NCBI RefSeq assembly: GCF_014207565.1
Contig: NZ_JACHGJ010000003.1
Span: forward strand, 111,944 to 175,943
DNA length: 64,000 nt
Source: Spirochaeta isovalerica
GTDB lineage: Bacteria > Spirochaetota > Spirochaetia > DSM-2461
Reading direction: 5' to 3'
Both the position numbers and the translations under genes were made by a program. Below, piece by piece: positions 16,763 through 25,615 of the stretch. Every line of letters begins with the position of its first letter. The stretch's first letter is position 1. The notes beneath the pieces are model-generated. The model saw nothing but the letters and a program-made list of their open reading frames with translations. It made no database searches and was not told the DNA's origin.

Positions 16763-16873
16763 CTAAAGCAGTAACGATTCAGGATCGCCGCTGTGGTAGA
16801 GATAGTGATTGGGAATGATAAGGTCAAAACTTCCATCTACGCAGGGTATATCACTGCAGACCAATTCGATTAA
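16763..16873 (-). pseudogene. remnant of a SAM-dependent methyltransferase
   Basis: Immediately after the GNAT stop codon, and in the same frame, 36 codons encode an ELVCSDIPCVDGSFDLII-type segment followed by NHYLYHSGD. This matches methyltransferase motif II/III (usually D-x-x-LPF-x-D-x-SFD-x-V-x-x-NH-x-LYH). There is no start codon and the AdoMet-binding glycine motif is missing, so it is a decayed fragment. Confidence 0.5.
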
Positions 16874-17293
16874 TCATAATAATGTATCATATTCTTTTTT
16901 GAGAAACATCATTTCCCGTCGTTCAAAGCCGTACTTCGCATAGAGTCCATGGGCGTCTTTCGTAGCCAGAATTGTCATGCGTACCTGAGTCGATTCATGC
17001 CCGGCAACGGCAGACATGAGAAATTTACCCAATCCTCTGCCTCTGTGGTCCGGTGAAATGTAAACATCGCACAGCCAGGCGAAGCAGGCGTAGTCGCTGA
17101 CGATCCTGGCGAAACCGACCTGATCGGTTCCATGGAAAAGGGAGAGAACAACGGAATTGTCAAAGGATTTCCTGATCAGCTCTTCCGGTCTGCCCTCCGC
17201 CCAGTAGGTGCTTTGGAGAGACCGGATAATAAATAGCCAGTCGATATTGTCTCGGGAATCGGTAATTGTGTAGCCGTCTCTGGTTTCAAGCAT
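16874..17293 (-). CDS. GNAT-family N-acetyltransferase
   Basis: The 139-residue protein has the acetyl-CoA binding motif A (VYISPDHRGRGLGKFLMSAV) and a C-terminal LYAKYGFERRE segment, as in small GNAT enzymes. The substrate is not predictable. It lies between the aldo/keto reductase and the metal ATPase and is followed in frame by a methyltransferase remnant. Confidence 0.85.
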   Translation of the reverse strand: MLETRDGYTITDSRDNIDWLFIIRSLQSTYWAEGRPEELIRKSFDNSVVLSLFHGTDQVGFARIVSDYACFAWLCDVYISPDHRGRGLGKFLMSAVAGHESTQVRMTILATKDAHGLYAKYGFERREMMFLKKEYDTLL

Positions 17294-17339
17294 GAATCCA
17301 GTGTATCTCTAATTGTTAAAAAATGAAACAATCTTCCGG

Positions 17340-19406
17340 CTATTCCTTAAGAATCCTCATGGAATTCAGTACGGCCAGTAACGCTACACCCACATCGGCG
17401 AAAACTGCTTCATACATGGTCGCCATGCCCAGCGCTCCCAGAGAGAGAAAGAAGAGTTTGACCCCCAGGGCGAACACAATGTTCTGAAGCACGATTTTTC
17501 TTGTCTTCCGCGCGATATGCATAGCGTCGATGAGTTTGGAAGGTTCATCTGTCATTAAGACTATATCAGCCGCTTCAATGGCCGCATCCGAGCCGAGCCC
17601 GCCCATGGCCACACCGATATGGGCCCCAGCCAGTACGGGTGCATCATTGATACCGTCTCCGGCAAATAACACTTTCCTCCCTTGTGCGGTCATTGCTTCG
17701 ACATAGGAGAGTTTGTCCTCCGGCAGGAGTTCCGATCTGTATTCATCAATTTCCAGCTCTTCAGCAACAGACTTTGCAATGGCAGCCCTGTCCCCTGTAA
17801 GCATGACTGTCTTTTTTGCACCGAGGGCTTTCAATTTGGCGCTGAGCCCGATTGAAGAGGGTTTTATCTCGTCCCGTATATTGATCGTCCCTTTGAAGCG
17901 GCCGTCATATGCTATGTGGATAAGGGTCGTTTCCCCTGTCGTAGCGGGTATCGAATGCTCAATTCCGAAAGTCCGGAGGAGCTTTTCATTTCCCGCCAGA
18001 AGTTCTTTGTCCCTGTATACACATTTTATACCGCAGCCGGGAATTTCTTCCACTCCCGAAAGATCATGCAGACCGGGAGCCTTTCCGTAGGCTTCCATTA
18101 CGGCCCGTGCTATGGGATGAGTGGAATGCTGTTCTGCCAGGGCCGCCAGCTCCAGTACCTCGTCGGAACTATAGGATTCAACGGAGAAATTCCCTTTGGT
18201 CAAAGTTCCGGTCTTATCAAATACGAATGTATCGGTATTGTTCAGGGCTTCGAGATAGTTGCCGCCCTTGATGAGGATCCCTTTCCGGCTGGCCGTTCCC
18301 AGGCCTCCGAAATAACCCAGGGGCACGCTGAGAACCAGAGCGCAGGGGCAGCTGATAACAAGAAAGATGAGAGCTCTGGAAATCCAATCGCCAAAGGTTC
18401 CCATGGATAAAAGAGGGGGAACAAAAGCCAGGATAAGGGCGGCGGTGACGACAATGGGCGTGTAGATTTTAGCGAATTTTGTAATAAACTGCTCCGTCAC
18501 GGCCTTTTTCCCCGCGGCGTTTTCCACCATATGGAGAATCCTCGAAACAGCGGAATTGATGAATTCCTTCCGGACTTCCACTACCACGGGCGTTCCTCTG
18601 TTGATGAATCCGCTCAGGATTTCCTCTCCTTCCGTCGCGGAGCGGGGACGGCTTTCCCCTGTCAGAGCCGACGTATCAAAGCGCGTTTTCCCTTCTCTGA
18701 TCAGACCGTCAACCGGTACTTTCTCACCGTTTTTCACCATAATCAAATCCCCGGGTACAAGATCTTCCGGTTTAACCCGGGATATCACCCCGTCTTTGAT
18801 TCTGTTGGCAAATTCGGCTCTGATGTTCAGAAGGGATTTAATGCTTCTCCTGCTTTTATCCACCGCATAATCCTGAAAACCCTCTCCCACTTTATAGAAA
18901 AGCATAACCGCTACGGCCTCAGTCCACTCGCCCAGAGCAAAAGCTCCCACCGTGGCCAGGGTCATGAGGAAATTCTCATCAAAGAGTTTCCCTTTGATGA
19001 GATCTTTAAGCGCTTTCCATACAATATCCCCTCCTATCAGAATATAGGATAATCCGTATAGAAAGAGACGGACCGGATCGGGGAAGGTGAAGATGGTGAT
19101 AGATAAAAAAATCAAGGCCCCTGAGAGTACGGACCCGTGCTTTCTGAGGAATTTCCGGAAGGAGAAGGAAAGCTCTTCCCGATCTCTGTTTTCTCCGAAT
19201 GAAACAGTGACTCCTTCCTCTATTTTATCGACTTCCCTCTGTATGAGATCTTTCAGTTCCTCTCTTTCAATATGACTGGTCACTGTCAGTTTTTTTGTGG
19301 CAAAGCTGAAATTGACCTCTTTGAGGAAATCATTGGCTTTGAGAGATTCTTCTATTTTCGCCGCACAGCTGGCGCAGTTTAGACCGTCTAATTGCAACTC
19401 TGTCAT
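17340..19406 (-). CDS. zinc/cadmium/lead-type P1B ATPase
   Basis: The 688-residue efflux pump has an N-terminal heavy-metal domain (GLNCASCAAK, C11/C14), the TGES loop, the membrane CPC motif (VISCPCALVLSVP), the DKTGT phosphorylation site, an HP pair (HSTHPIARA) and GDGINDAP. The CPC motif with the nearby pattern and an adjacent SmtB-like repressor point to divalent Zn/Cd/Pb export rather than copper. It starts 12 bp after the repressor gene, so the two form an operon. Confidence 0.93.
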   Translation of the reverse strand: MTELQLDGLNCASCAAKIEESLKANDFLKEVNFSFATKKLTVTSHIEREELKDLIQREVDKIEEGVTVSFGENRDREELSFSFRKFLRKHGSVLSGALIFLSITIFTFPDPVRLFLYGLSYILIGGDIVWKALKDLIKGKLFDENFLMTLATVGAFALGEWTEAVAVMLFYKVGEGFQDYAVDKSRRSIKSLLNIRAEFANRIKDGVISRVKPEDLVPGDLIMVKNGEKVPVDGLIREGKTRFDTSALTGESRPRSATEGEEILSGFINRGTPVVVEVRKEFINSAVSRILHMVENAAGKKAVTEQFITKFAKIYTPIVVTAALILAFVPPLLSMGTFGDWISRALIFLVISCPCALVLSVPLGYFGGLGTASRKGILIKGGNYLEALNNTDTFVFDKTGTLTKGNFSVESYSSDEVLELAALAEQHSTHPIARAVMEAYGKAPGLHDLSGVEEIPGCGIKCVYRDKELLAGNEKLLRTFGIEHSIPATTGETTLIHIAYDGRFKGTINIRDEIKPSSIGLSAKLKALGAKKTVMLTGDRAAIAKSVAEELEIDEYRSELLPEDKLSYVEAMTAQGRKVLFAGDGINDAPVLAGAHIGVAMGGLGSDAAIEAADIVLMTDEPSKLIDAMHIARKTRKIVLQNIVFALGVKLFFLSLGALGMATMYEAVFADVGVALLAVLNSMRILKE

Positions 19407-19418
19407 ATCTGGTTCCTG

Positions 19419-19766
19419 TTATCGAATTTTATGTTTTATGTGGAGAAGGGCCACATCTATCATCTCTTCAATGTGTTCGTCATCGAGAGCGTAATACACC
19501 ATTTTGCCTTCGCGTCTGGTTTTGACAATATGACTTTTTTTCAGAAGCCTGAGCTGATGGGACACACCGGACATGGAAATTTCCATGAGAGCCGACAGGT
19601 CCCCCACGCAGAGTTCCTTAATCCGTAAAGCCGCGACAATGCGCATACGGGAAGGGTCTCCAAGCAGTTTGAAAATCTCTGAGATATCGACAATATCCTC
19701 TTCCGGAATAAGGTCCCGCTCGACGGCGTCGACATTTTCCCGGTTTATGCAGCATTCAGTTTTCAA
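19419..19766 (-). CDS. ArsR/SmtB-family metal-responsive repressor
   Basis: The winged-helix repressor has about 115 residues when started at the TTG at 19766, which has AAGGAG seven bases before it; the longer frame to 19838 runs through the promoter. The C-terminal helix reads D-x-H-x10-H-x2-H (DEHIEEMIDVALLHIKH), exactly the alpha-5 zinc site of SmtB/CzrA. N-terminal CC plus ELCVGD gives part of the alpha-3N site of CadC. The recognition helix is SMSGVSHQLRLLK. It heads the efflux operon and has a palindrome in its promoter. Confidence 0.92.
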   Translation of the reverse strand: MKTECCINRENVDAVERDLIPEEDIVDISEIFKLLGDPSRMRIVAALRIKELCVGDLSALMEISMSGVSHQLRLLKKSHIVKTRREGKMVYYALDDEHIEEMIDVALLHIKHKIR

Positions 19767-19789
19767 TTTCCCTCTCCTTTGTTGAACAA

Positions 19790-19805
19790 TTGAGCATATG
19801 TTCAA
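19790..19805. promoter_or_regulatory. operator for the SmtB-like repressor
   Basis: TTGAGCATATGTTCAA is a near-perfect palindrome centred 32 bp before the TTG start. It has the TGAA/TTCA-type half-sites of ArsR/SmtB operators. A further TTGAAC half-site lies on each side. Confidence 0.7.
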
Positions 19806-19867
19806 GTGTTCAAATAAAAAATACTGCCGAAACTGCAAATTGTCAATGACCTTACCGCTCTGAGTCC

Positions 19868-20569
19868 CTATTTCGTGTAACTGATCATTTCCAGTGTTAT
19901 GGCGTTTTCAGCCCCGGGTCCTCTGCTGCCTGTCATTTTGAGAAGATGTCGCGAGTCCTCTTTGCTGAACCACATATAGGTTTTGGGGATCATAGAGGAG
20001 AACAGAGCCATGGCTCCACTCATTTCAGCCTTCATTTCCAGTTTCCAGGAATCGTATTGCCTGTTGTTCAGAGTTATGGTTTCTTCCCCGATGTAAGTCA
20101 CGCTGAATGACATGTTTTCCATTTCCTGACCTGTCGCCAGAAAAATGAGGTTCATATCTCTGGGATTTGTGAAGGGGTAGGCTCTTAAGACATTGGCAAG
20201 ATCATTGGTGTCCAGAACGGCAATTTCATCGGGTGAAAGCTGAGGTTCTTTCAAAAGCGAGACATTGGTGTTTATATCGCTTCTCTGGCCGTAAACAGTT
20301 TTATTCAAGGCTACTGGTATGAAGGAATCTGTGGTGATCCTCGTTTCGGTAAGCTGATCGCTGGAGTTCGTTTTTACAAGGAAGAAGTCTCTGTTTTCTT
20401 CCCTTATGCGATAGATCGACTGGCTGGAATATTCTATCCGGCTGTTTCTCTTTCCCATAAGGGTTTTGTACCGTATCACCTCTCCATCGGGTATAACCGG
20501 GAAATCCTGGCTGAATAATACTGTCGTTAATGTCATTAAAAAGCATGCGATAGCTGTTGTTGTTTTCAT
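19868..20569 (-). CDS. exported protein of unknown function (DUF3108-like)
   Basis: The protein has about 233 residues from the ATG at 20569, with a signal peptide (MKTTTAIACFLMTLTTVLFS). The longer frame would put a charged stretch before it. The mature part (GEVIRYKTLMGKRNSRIEY near the start, SWKLEMKAEM and IPKTYMWFSKEDSRHLLK later) resembles DUF3108 periplasmic proteins, which are beta-rich and uncharacterised. The match is by eye and tentative. Confidence 0.7.
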   Translation of the reverse strand: MKTTTAIACFLMTLTTVLFSQDFPVIPDGEVIRYKTLMGKRNSRIEYSSQSIYRIREENRDFFLVKTNSSDQLTETRITTDSFIPVALNKTVYGQRSDINTNVSLLKEPQLSPDEIAVLDTNDLANVLRAYPFTNPRDMNLIFLATGQEMENMSFSVTYIGEETITLNNRQYDSWKLEMKAEMSGAMALFSSMIPKTYMWFSKEDSRHLLKMTGSRGPGAENAITLEMISYTK

Positions 20570-20601
20570 ATGTTTTATTATATCCCCTTTTAAGAAAAAC
20601 A

Positions 20602-20630
20602 TTGACCGTTATGTTGGCCCGTCATAGTAT
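20602..20630 (+). promoter_or_regulatory. sigma70-type promoter of the importer operon
   Basis: TTGACC and TAGTAT are separated by exactly 17 bp. Transcription should begin near 20637, giving a leader of about 115 nt before the first gene. Confidence 0.7.
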
Positions 20631-20636
20631 TAAGAA

Positions 20637-20751
20637 ACAATAACAATATCTTCGAACTGTCTCAGCCTAAAATCAAGCGGGATAATGGCATGCAGTCGAT
20701 AGGGTATGGCGGGAAACGGCCATGCCTCCCTGTGGAAAGGAGATTTATTTC
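20637..20751 (+). promoter_or_regulatory. structured mRNA leader, possible metal-cofactor riboswitch
   Basis: The leader can form GGTATGGC/GCCATGCC (20703-20726) with an outer AGGG/CCCT, or alternatively GGCATG/CATGCC (from 20687). The CTCC that follows (20725-20728) is complementary to the GGAG of the ribosome site (20739-20742). The two outcomes would expose or hide the start site. The GCCTCCC...GGAAAGGAG end is loosely like the molybdenum-cofactor RNA motif, but this could not be confirmed by reading alone. Confidence 0.45.
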
Positions 20752-21171
20752 ATGATTAGTAAAAGGATTATCGTTGCTTCTATCGTTTTTGTTTTATTCC
20801 ATTTTGCCCTTGTCGCGGGGAACAAACCCCTCTCTCTGAGTTCTTCCTCTCCGGAGAATGGAGCTTCAGGTATTTCTGTTGATGCGGTTCTTGAGTTGGA
20901 ATTTTCCAATAATGTCGTCAATCTTTCGGTACAGGAAAACAATAAGGCTTCTATAGTCTTAAGGGACGGTGACGGAAAGGTTCTCGAAATCGAAGTTATT
21001 TTTCCCGATGATCAGCTTGAGCCGGAGAAGAAAAGGATGATTGCCGTCCGCCCTGTGTCGCCCCTTGAAAAAGGAACTCTTTACACTCTGGAAATAGCCC
21101 CCACATTTCAGGCTAAAAACGGGTCTTCCCTTGCAGAACCGGTCGAGCTGACATTTACTACTGTTAAATAG
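20752..21171 (+). CDS. exported Ig-like domain protein (Big_5/SbsA type)
   Basis: The 139-residue product has a signal peptide and one bacterial Ig-like domain with the SSPENGASGISVDAVLELEF opening typical of Big_5. The start at 20752 is set by AAGGAG nine bases upstream; the earlier ATG at 20722 lies in the structured leader. It opens an operon for a FecCD-type importer, with three bases between its stop and the permease start. A periplasmic or outer-membrane accessory role in metal or cofactor capture is plausible but unproven. Confidence 0.75.
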   Translation: MISKRIIVASIVFVLFHFALVAGNKPLSLSSSSPENGASGISVDAVLELEFSNNVVNLSVQENNKASIVLRDGDGKVLEIEVIFPDDQLEPEKKRMIAVRPVSPLEKGTLYTLEIAPTFQAKNGSSLAEPVELTFTTVK

Positions 21172-21174
21172 AAA

Positions 21175-22188
21175 ATGTTTATCAGCAAAAGGAGTGAGCG
21201 GCTCGTTTTTTTTCTGACTGTTCTCTCCCTGCTCCTCATCGGGATTCTCTCTCTCTGCCTGGGGCGTTATCCGCTCAAGCCGGCAGAAGTTTTCTCTGTT
21301 CTGGCCAACGCTCTTGCGGGGCGGGCGTCCGATCCCGTTCACGAAGGAATCGTTCTCTATGTAAGACTGCCGCGCATACTTCTGGGTTTTCTTGTCGGAG
21401 GGAGCCTGGCGACCTCCGGTGCGGCGTTTCAGGGCGTATTCCGCAATCCTCTGGTCAGCTCGGGTATGCTCGGAGTCAGCTCGGGAGCGGGATTCGGAGC
21501 TGCTCTGGCTATCGTGATTTTCGGCAGGACTCCTTTTATTTATCCCCTGTCCTTTTTTTTCGGGATATTGGCCGTCGTTCTCAGCTTTTTCGTAGGAAAA
21601 TACACCCGTTCCGAGACTCGAATATCTCTTGTTCTCGGCGGCGTGGTCATTGGAAGCCTTTTTTCCGCCATGATCAGCTTTCTTAAATATGTTGCCGATC
21701 CCTTCGAAGAACTGCCGGCTATTGTTTTCTGGCTTATGGGAAGTCTGGCATCGGCGAGATACAGCGATATTCTACTGGCGGGAATCCCCATGATTACTGG
21801 GGCTTTCGGGCTGGTGGTGCTCGGCTACAGAATCAATGTCCTTTCCATGGGCGACCGCGAGGCCAGATCCATGGGGATTCATGTGAACATGATCCGGGGG
21901 CTGGTAATTGTTTTTGCTTCTCTCGCCTCGGCAGGCGCCGTTTCGGTCGCCGGCGTTATCGGGTGGATCGGGCTGATTGTCCCCCACATGGTCAGAATGG
22001 TGGTGGGAAGCGACAATCGAAAAGTCGTTCCCCTCAGTTTCGCCGCCGGAGGGGCCATTCTGATTCTTGTTGACGATCTGGCCAGGTTGCTCACGGGAAG
22101 CGAAATGCCTCTGGGGATTCTAACCGCATTTGTGGGAGCGCCTTTCTTCATCTATCTCCTGACCCGAACGAAGGTGAAGGGGTGGTAA
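21175..22188 (+). CDS. FecCD/BtuC-type ABC importer permease
   Basis: The 337-residue protein has about nine or ten membrane helices. Characteristic segments include VRLPRILLGFLVGGSLATSG near the N-terminus and AGVIGWIGLIVPHMVRMVVG, the coupling-helix region. This family moves iron-siderophores, haem, cobalamin or molybdate/tungstate. Its stop overlaps the next start (TAATG at 22186-22190). Confidence 0.93.
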   Translation: MFISKRSERLVFFLTVLSLLLIGILSLCLGRYPLKPAEVFSVLANALAGRASDPVHEGIVLYVRLPRILLGFLVGGSLATSGAAFQGVFRNPLVSSGMLGVSSGAGFGAALAIVIFGRTPFIYPLSFFFGILAVVLSFFVGKYTRSETRISLVLGGVVIGSLFSAMISFLKYVADPFEELPAIVFWLMGSLASARYSDILLAGIPMITGAFGLVVLGYRINVLSMGDREARSMGIHVNMIRGLVIVFASLASAGAVSVAGVIGWIGLIVPHMVRMVVGSDNRKVVPLSFAAGGAILILVDDLARLLTGSEMPLGILTAFVGAPFFIYLLTRTKVKGW

Positions 22189-23006
22189 TGGAAAAAGAAC
22201 ATCTTCTTGAAGCCCGCGATCTGACTTTTCAATATGGCGAAAGGGTGGTTTTTTCCGATCTCTCCCTTGAACTGGAGAAGGGCGGAATAACCTGTCTTCT
22301 GGGGCCGAACGGCTGTGGAAAAACGACTTTGATCGATACGCTTCTGGGCTTTCATTCTCCGGTGAAAGGAGTTATAGAGTTAGGCGGCAGAAATCTGGCG
22401 GAAATGAAAGCCCGGGAAATCGCCAGAATGGCGGCTTATGTCCCCCAGACTCATGAAAAGCATTTTCCCTATTCCGTTGCCGATGTTATTCTCATGGGAC
22501 GGACAGCCCATCTCGGTTTTTTTCAAGCACCCGGAAAAGAGGATCGGGAGATGGTGCGGGATCTTCTGGAGAAAACCGGCCGGCTGTCCCTGGCGGAACG
22601 GGATTACAGGGAGCTTTCCGGAGGGGAGACTCAGATCGTTCTGATTCTCCGGGCCCTTGTTCAGGAGTCGCCTCTGATCATTATGGACGAGCCGACAAGC
22701 CATCTTGACTTCAAGAACGAACTCGTACTTCTGGAAATGATTCACGAACTGGCGGAAAGCCGTAACAGAGGGGTCCTTATGTCGACCCATTCTCCTAACC
22801 AGGCTCTTTTTCTGGCAAACCGGGATCTTTCTGTCAGAGTCGTTCTTATGGACGAATCGGGTCGTCTTATCTCCGGAACGCCCCGGGAAATACTTACAGT
22901 TGAAAATATGGCATCCTTCTACGGGATTAAAGCCGTCCAGCTTAAAAACGAGGAGGGAAACCTGACAAGCCTCTTCCCTCTGGAAATTATCAGGAGTCAG
23001 ACATGA
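22188..23006 (+). CDS. ABC importer ATPase, FecE/BtuD type
   Basis: The ATPase of about 272 residues has Walker A GPNGCGKTT, the Q-loop PQTHEKHF, signature LSGGE, Walker B LIIMDEPTSHLD and the H-loop STHSPNQA. The ATG at 22188 overlapping the permease stop is preferred to the GTG at 22182. It powers the FecCD permease upstream. Confidence 0.93.
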   Translation: MEKEHLLEARDLTFQYGERVVFSDLSLELEKGGITCLLGPNGCGKTTLIDTLLGFHSPVKGVIELGGRNLAEMKAREIARMAAYVPQTHEKHFPYSVADVILMGRTAHLGFFQAPGKEDREMVRDLLEKTGRLSLAERDYRELSGGETQIVLILRALVQESPLIIMDEPTSHLDFKNELVLLEMIHELAESRNRGVLMSTHSPNQALFLANRDLSVRVVLMDESGRLISGTPREILTVENMASFYGIKAVQLKNEEGNLTSLFPLEIIRSQT

Positions 23007-24094
23007 AAACAGGCCGAATCATCATTGTGATCTCGTTTTTTTTTATACTGGTTTCCGCGGGACAGAATGATGAACTGGAAAAGAGTGCCCTGCCGGAGAG
23101 ACAAACCGTTATAGACAGCTGGGGAAGAGAGGTCTCCATTCCCGATGATATCGAGCGCATAGGATGTCTCTACGCTTTTACGGCCCATGTGGTTACCATG
23201 CTCGGTCGCGGCGATGATATCGAAGCCGTCGTATACGGTTCAAAGAGAGACCGTCTCCTTATTGAGATCAATCCCCATATCGCCGAAGCGGGTATACCTT
23301 CCGATGACGGAATTATCAACATCGAAGAACTGCTGAAGCTGGACCTGGACGTGATTTTCCTCAAAGGTGAGACGGCTCTTCTCGATACGGAGGTCGAGAA
23401 GCTGGAGCGCTTCGGCCTGGACTATATCGTTATCGATTACGAAACCGTAGAAGAACAGCAGAGAGCAATTGAAATTATCGGAGCCGTTATAGGCCGTGAG
23501 AAAGAAGCCGCCGCATATAACAGCTTTTACAATGATGCTTTCCGACGGGTGGAGGAGGCTCTGGTTTCCCTTGAAGAAGAGGAAAAGCTCCGGGTTTTTC
23601 ATTCGGTAAATGAAGCGTCGCGGACAGATGCTCCCGGGACGCTCGGAGCCCAGTGGACCGCCGCAGCCGGTGTGATCAATGTGAGTATCAACGATCCATT
23701 GCGGTTTCACGATAATAAGCACTTCGCCTCGCTTGAACAGATATACCTCTGGGATCCCGATGTCATTATTTACAATCAGGAAGGCGTCGGGGATTATATT
23801 CTGGGAAGTGAAAAGTGGAGCGGTCTCAAAGCGGTCCGCAAGGGAAAAGTCTACCAGATTCCCGTGGGCATATCCCGGTGGGGCCATCCCGGGGGTATGG
23901 AAACTCCGCTGGCTCTTCTCTGGACGGCCTCGACGCTCTATCCCGCTTATTTTCCCGACCTGGATATGCATGAGGAGATCCGGAAATTCTACGGTACTTT
24001 CTTTGACTATAGGCCGGACGATGTGATGATTGAGTCCATTCTGTCGGGAAAGGGGATGAGAATGCCCAAAGGAGCTGTTCGTGCGGAAGAATAA
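23003..24094 (+). CDS. periplasmic binding protein of the FecB/TroA/MolA type
   Basis: The 363-residue binding protein has a signal peptide without a lipobox cysteine (LVSAGQN), so it is probably soluble. The sequence runs VIDSWGREVSIPDDIERIGCLYAF, and later GISRWGHPGGMETPLALLWTA with LYPAYFPDLDM, a run typical of the MolA/BtuF-like class III binding proteins. Ligand candidates are molybdate, tungstate, cobalamin or a metal chelate. It overlaps the ATPase gene by 4 bp (ATGA). Confidence 0.88.
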   Translation: MKTGRIIIVISFFFILVSAGQNDELEKSALPERQTVIDSWGREVSIPDDIERIGCLYAFTAHVVTMLGRGDDIEAVVYGSKRDRLLIEINPHIAEAGIPSDDGIINIEELLKLDLDVIFLKGETALLDTEVEKLERFGLDYIVIDYETVEEQQRAIEIIGAVIGREKEAAAYNSFYNDAFRRVEEALVSLEEEEKLRVFHSVNEASRTDAPGTLGAQWTAAAGVINVSINDPLRFHDNKHFASLEQIYLWDPDVIIYNQEGVGDYILGSEKWSGLKAVRKGKVYQIPVGISRWGHPGGMETPLALLWTASTLYPAYFPDLDMHEEIRKFYGTFFDYRPDDVMIESILSGKGMRMPKGAVRAEE

Positions 24095-24887
24095 GAAGAT
24101 GAAGATACTGATCGCCATGGATGATACGGACAATCTGGAAAGCCCCGGCACAGGGCACATCCTGGAGGAATTCCGCAGTTATTTCCGTGAAAGAGAATGG
24201 GGTGCCACCGAGGCCATTTCCCGGCATCAGCTTCTGGTGGATCCGCGGGTGCCCTATACATCGCACAACAGCACTATGTGTTTCTCCGCCGAAATTGAAC
24301 CGGATTCATTGGATGGGATCCGGAAAAAAGCTGCGGATTTCCTCGTAGGCTCCTGCGCTTCCGGGTCCGATCCCGGATTGGCAATTGCTGTTTTGGATAA
24401 TCTTTCCCTTGGGGAAGAGCTGGAGGATTTCGGCAGAATGGCGCAATCAGCGGTTCTGACCAAGGAGAAAGCCTACGGACTGGCGGATAAGGCCGGCGTT
24501 TTTCTATCAGAGCACGGCGGAACAGGGGACGGGATAATCGGAGCTCTGGCGGGAATCGGATTGAGACTCTCGGGAGACGACGGGAGGTTCCGGGGGCAAC
24601 TTGAAGGCTTAAGTCCCGATAAAACATACAGCTTAAAAGAGATAGTCGATCACAAACAGATCGATAGCGTCATCATCGCAGATCCCGGAGAGCTGCCGGA
24701 AGATCGATCTCCTTCATCTTTAACTCGATTTCTGGAAGCAAAACGATACGGTACATTGCCTGATTGTGATGTTTTTCTCTATGATAAAATTAAGACAGTC
24801 TTCCGCTTTCACCAGTCTGTTCTCCTCCTCTGTTACAGAGACGGGAGACTGACGAACTGGAGTAAAGAGGAGTTAAAAGCTTTCTAG
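24081..24887 (+). CDS. TiaS-like DDTD-domain protein
   Basis: The 268-residue product has the MDDTDNLESPGTGHI opening of the archaeal TiaS N-terminal kinase-like domain and an EHGGTGDGIIGALAGIGL loop. TiaS makes 2-agmatinylcytidine in archaeal tRNA-Ile, but this protein lacks the OB and zinc-ribbon parts and is about half length, so another role is likely. The GTG start has AGGAG six bases ahead and overlaps the binding-protein gene by 14 bp. It is coupled to importer and ThiF-like genes, suggesting processing of the imported ligand. Confidence 0.7.
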   Translation: MRKNKKMKILIAMDDTDNLESPGTGHILEEFRSYFREREWGATEAISRHQLLVDPRVPYTSHNSTMCFSAEIEPDSLDGIRKKAADFLVGSCASGSDPGLAIAVLDNLSLGEELEDFGRMAQSAVLTKEKAYGLADKAGVFLSEHGGTGDGIIGALAGIGLRLSGDDGRFRGQLEGLSPDKTYSLKEIVDHKQIDSVIIADPGELPEDRSPSSLTRFLEAKRYGTLPDCDVFLYDKIKTVFRFHQSVLLLCYRDGRLTNWSKEELKAF

Positions 24888-24896
24888 GAGAGCCTA

Positions 24897-25580
24897 ATGC
24901 TTGTTGAGAGATATAAAAGGAACGGTTCCACAATATCTGAGTCAGAACAGAAGGTTCTTAAGGGGAAAAAGGTTCTGGTCGCGGGCTGCGGGGGACTGGG
25001 CGGTTATGTTATCGAGCTGCTGGCCAGAGCCGGCGTGGGTACTATCGGAGCTGTTGATCCCGACATTTTCGATGTGACCAATTTGAACCGGCAGCTTCTC
25101 TCGGAAGAAAAATTGTTGGGTTCGTCCAAGGCGGAAGCGGCTTATCGAAGATGCGCCGCCATTAACAGTGACATCACAGTCATTTCCCGGAAAACAAAAA
25201 TAGACAGGGTTAATGTCCTGGAGATTCTCGACGGATATGACCTGGCTGTCGATGCTCTTGACAATATTCCGGGAAGGCTGGCTCTGCAGTCCGGGGCGGA
25301 AAAAAAGAACATCCCTCTGGTTCACGGGGCTATCAGCGGCTGGTACGGTCAGGTTTCCCTTATCGAACCGGGAGACAGGCTGTTTGATATAATCTATCCC
25401 GAAGGGGTAGATACAATCGTTGACGGAACAGCGGGAAATCCCTCATTCTCTCCCGCAGTCGTAGCCGGTTTCCAGGCGGCCGAGGTTCTCAAATCCCTTC
25501 TCGGGAAAGGGGAGAGACTCAGAAATAAACTGTTATATTTCGATCTTCTGGAAAACCGGTATCAGATTATGAACCTTTAG
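24897..25580 (+). CDS. ThiF/MoeB/HesA-family adenylyltransferase
   Basis: The 227-residue protein has the ATP-binding GCGGLGGYV loop (about residues 30-38), the NLNRQLL segment with the catalytic arginine, and DALDNIPGRL. These E1-like enzymes adenylate the C-terminus of small sulphur carriers such as ThiS or MoaD. The CxxC zinc pairs of MoeB are absent, and no ThiS/MoaD gene is visible nearby. It is the last gene of the importer operon, which would fit molybdenum/tungsten-cofactor metabolism. Confidence 0.85.
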   Translation: MLVERYKRNGSTISESEQKVLKGKKVLVAGCGGLGGYVIELLARAGVGTIGAVDPDIFDVTNLNRQLLSEEKLLGSSKAEAAYRRCAAINSDITVISRKTKIDRVNVLEILDGYDLAVDALDNIPGRLALQSGAEKKNIPLVHGAISGWYGQVSLIEPGDRLFDIIYPEGVDTIVDGTAGNPSFSPAVVAGFQAAEVLKSLLGKGERLRNKLLYFDLLENRYQIMNL

Positions 25581-25615
25581 CCTCATGATTTCCGGTGGTT
25601 TTCGGAAAAAACCGA

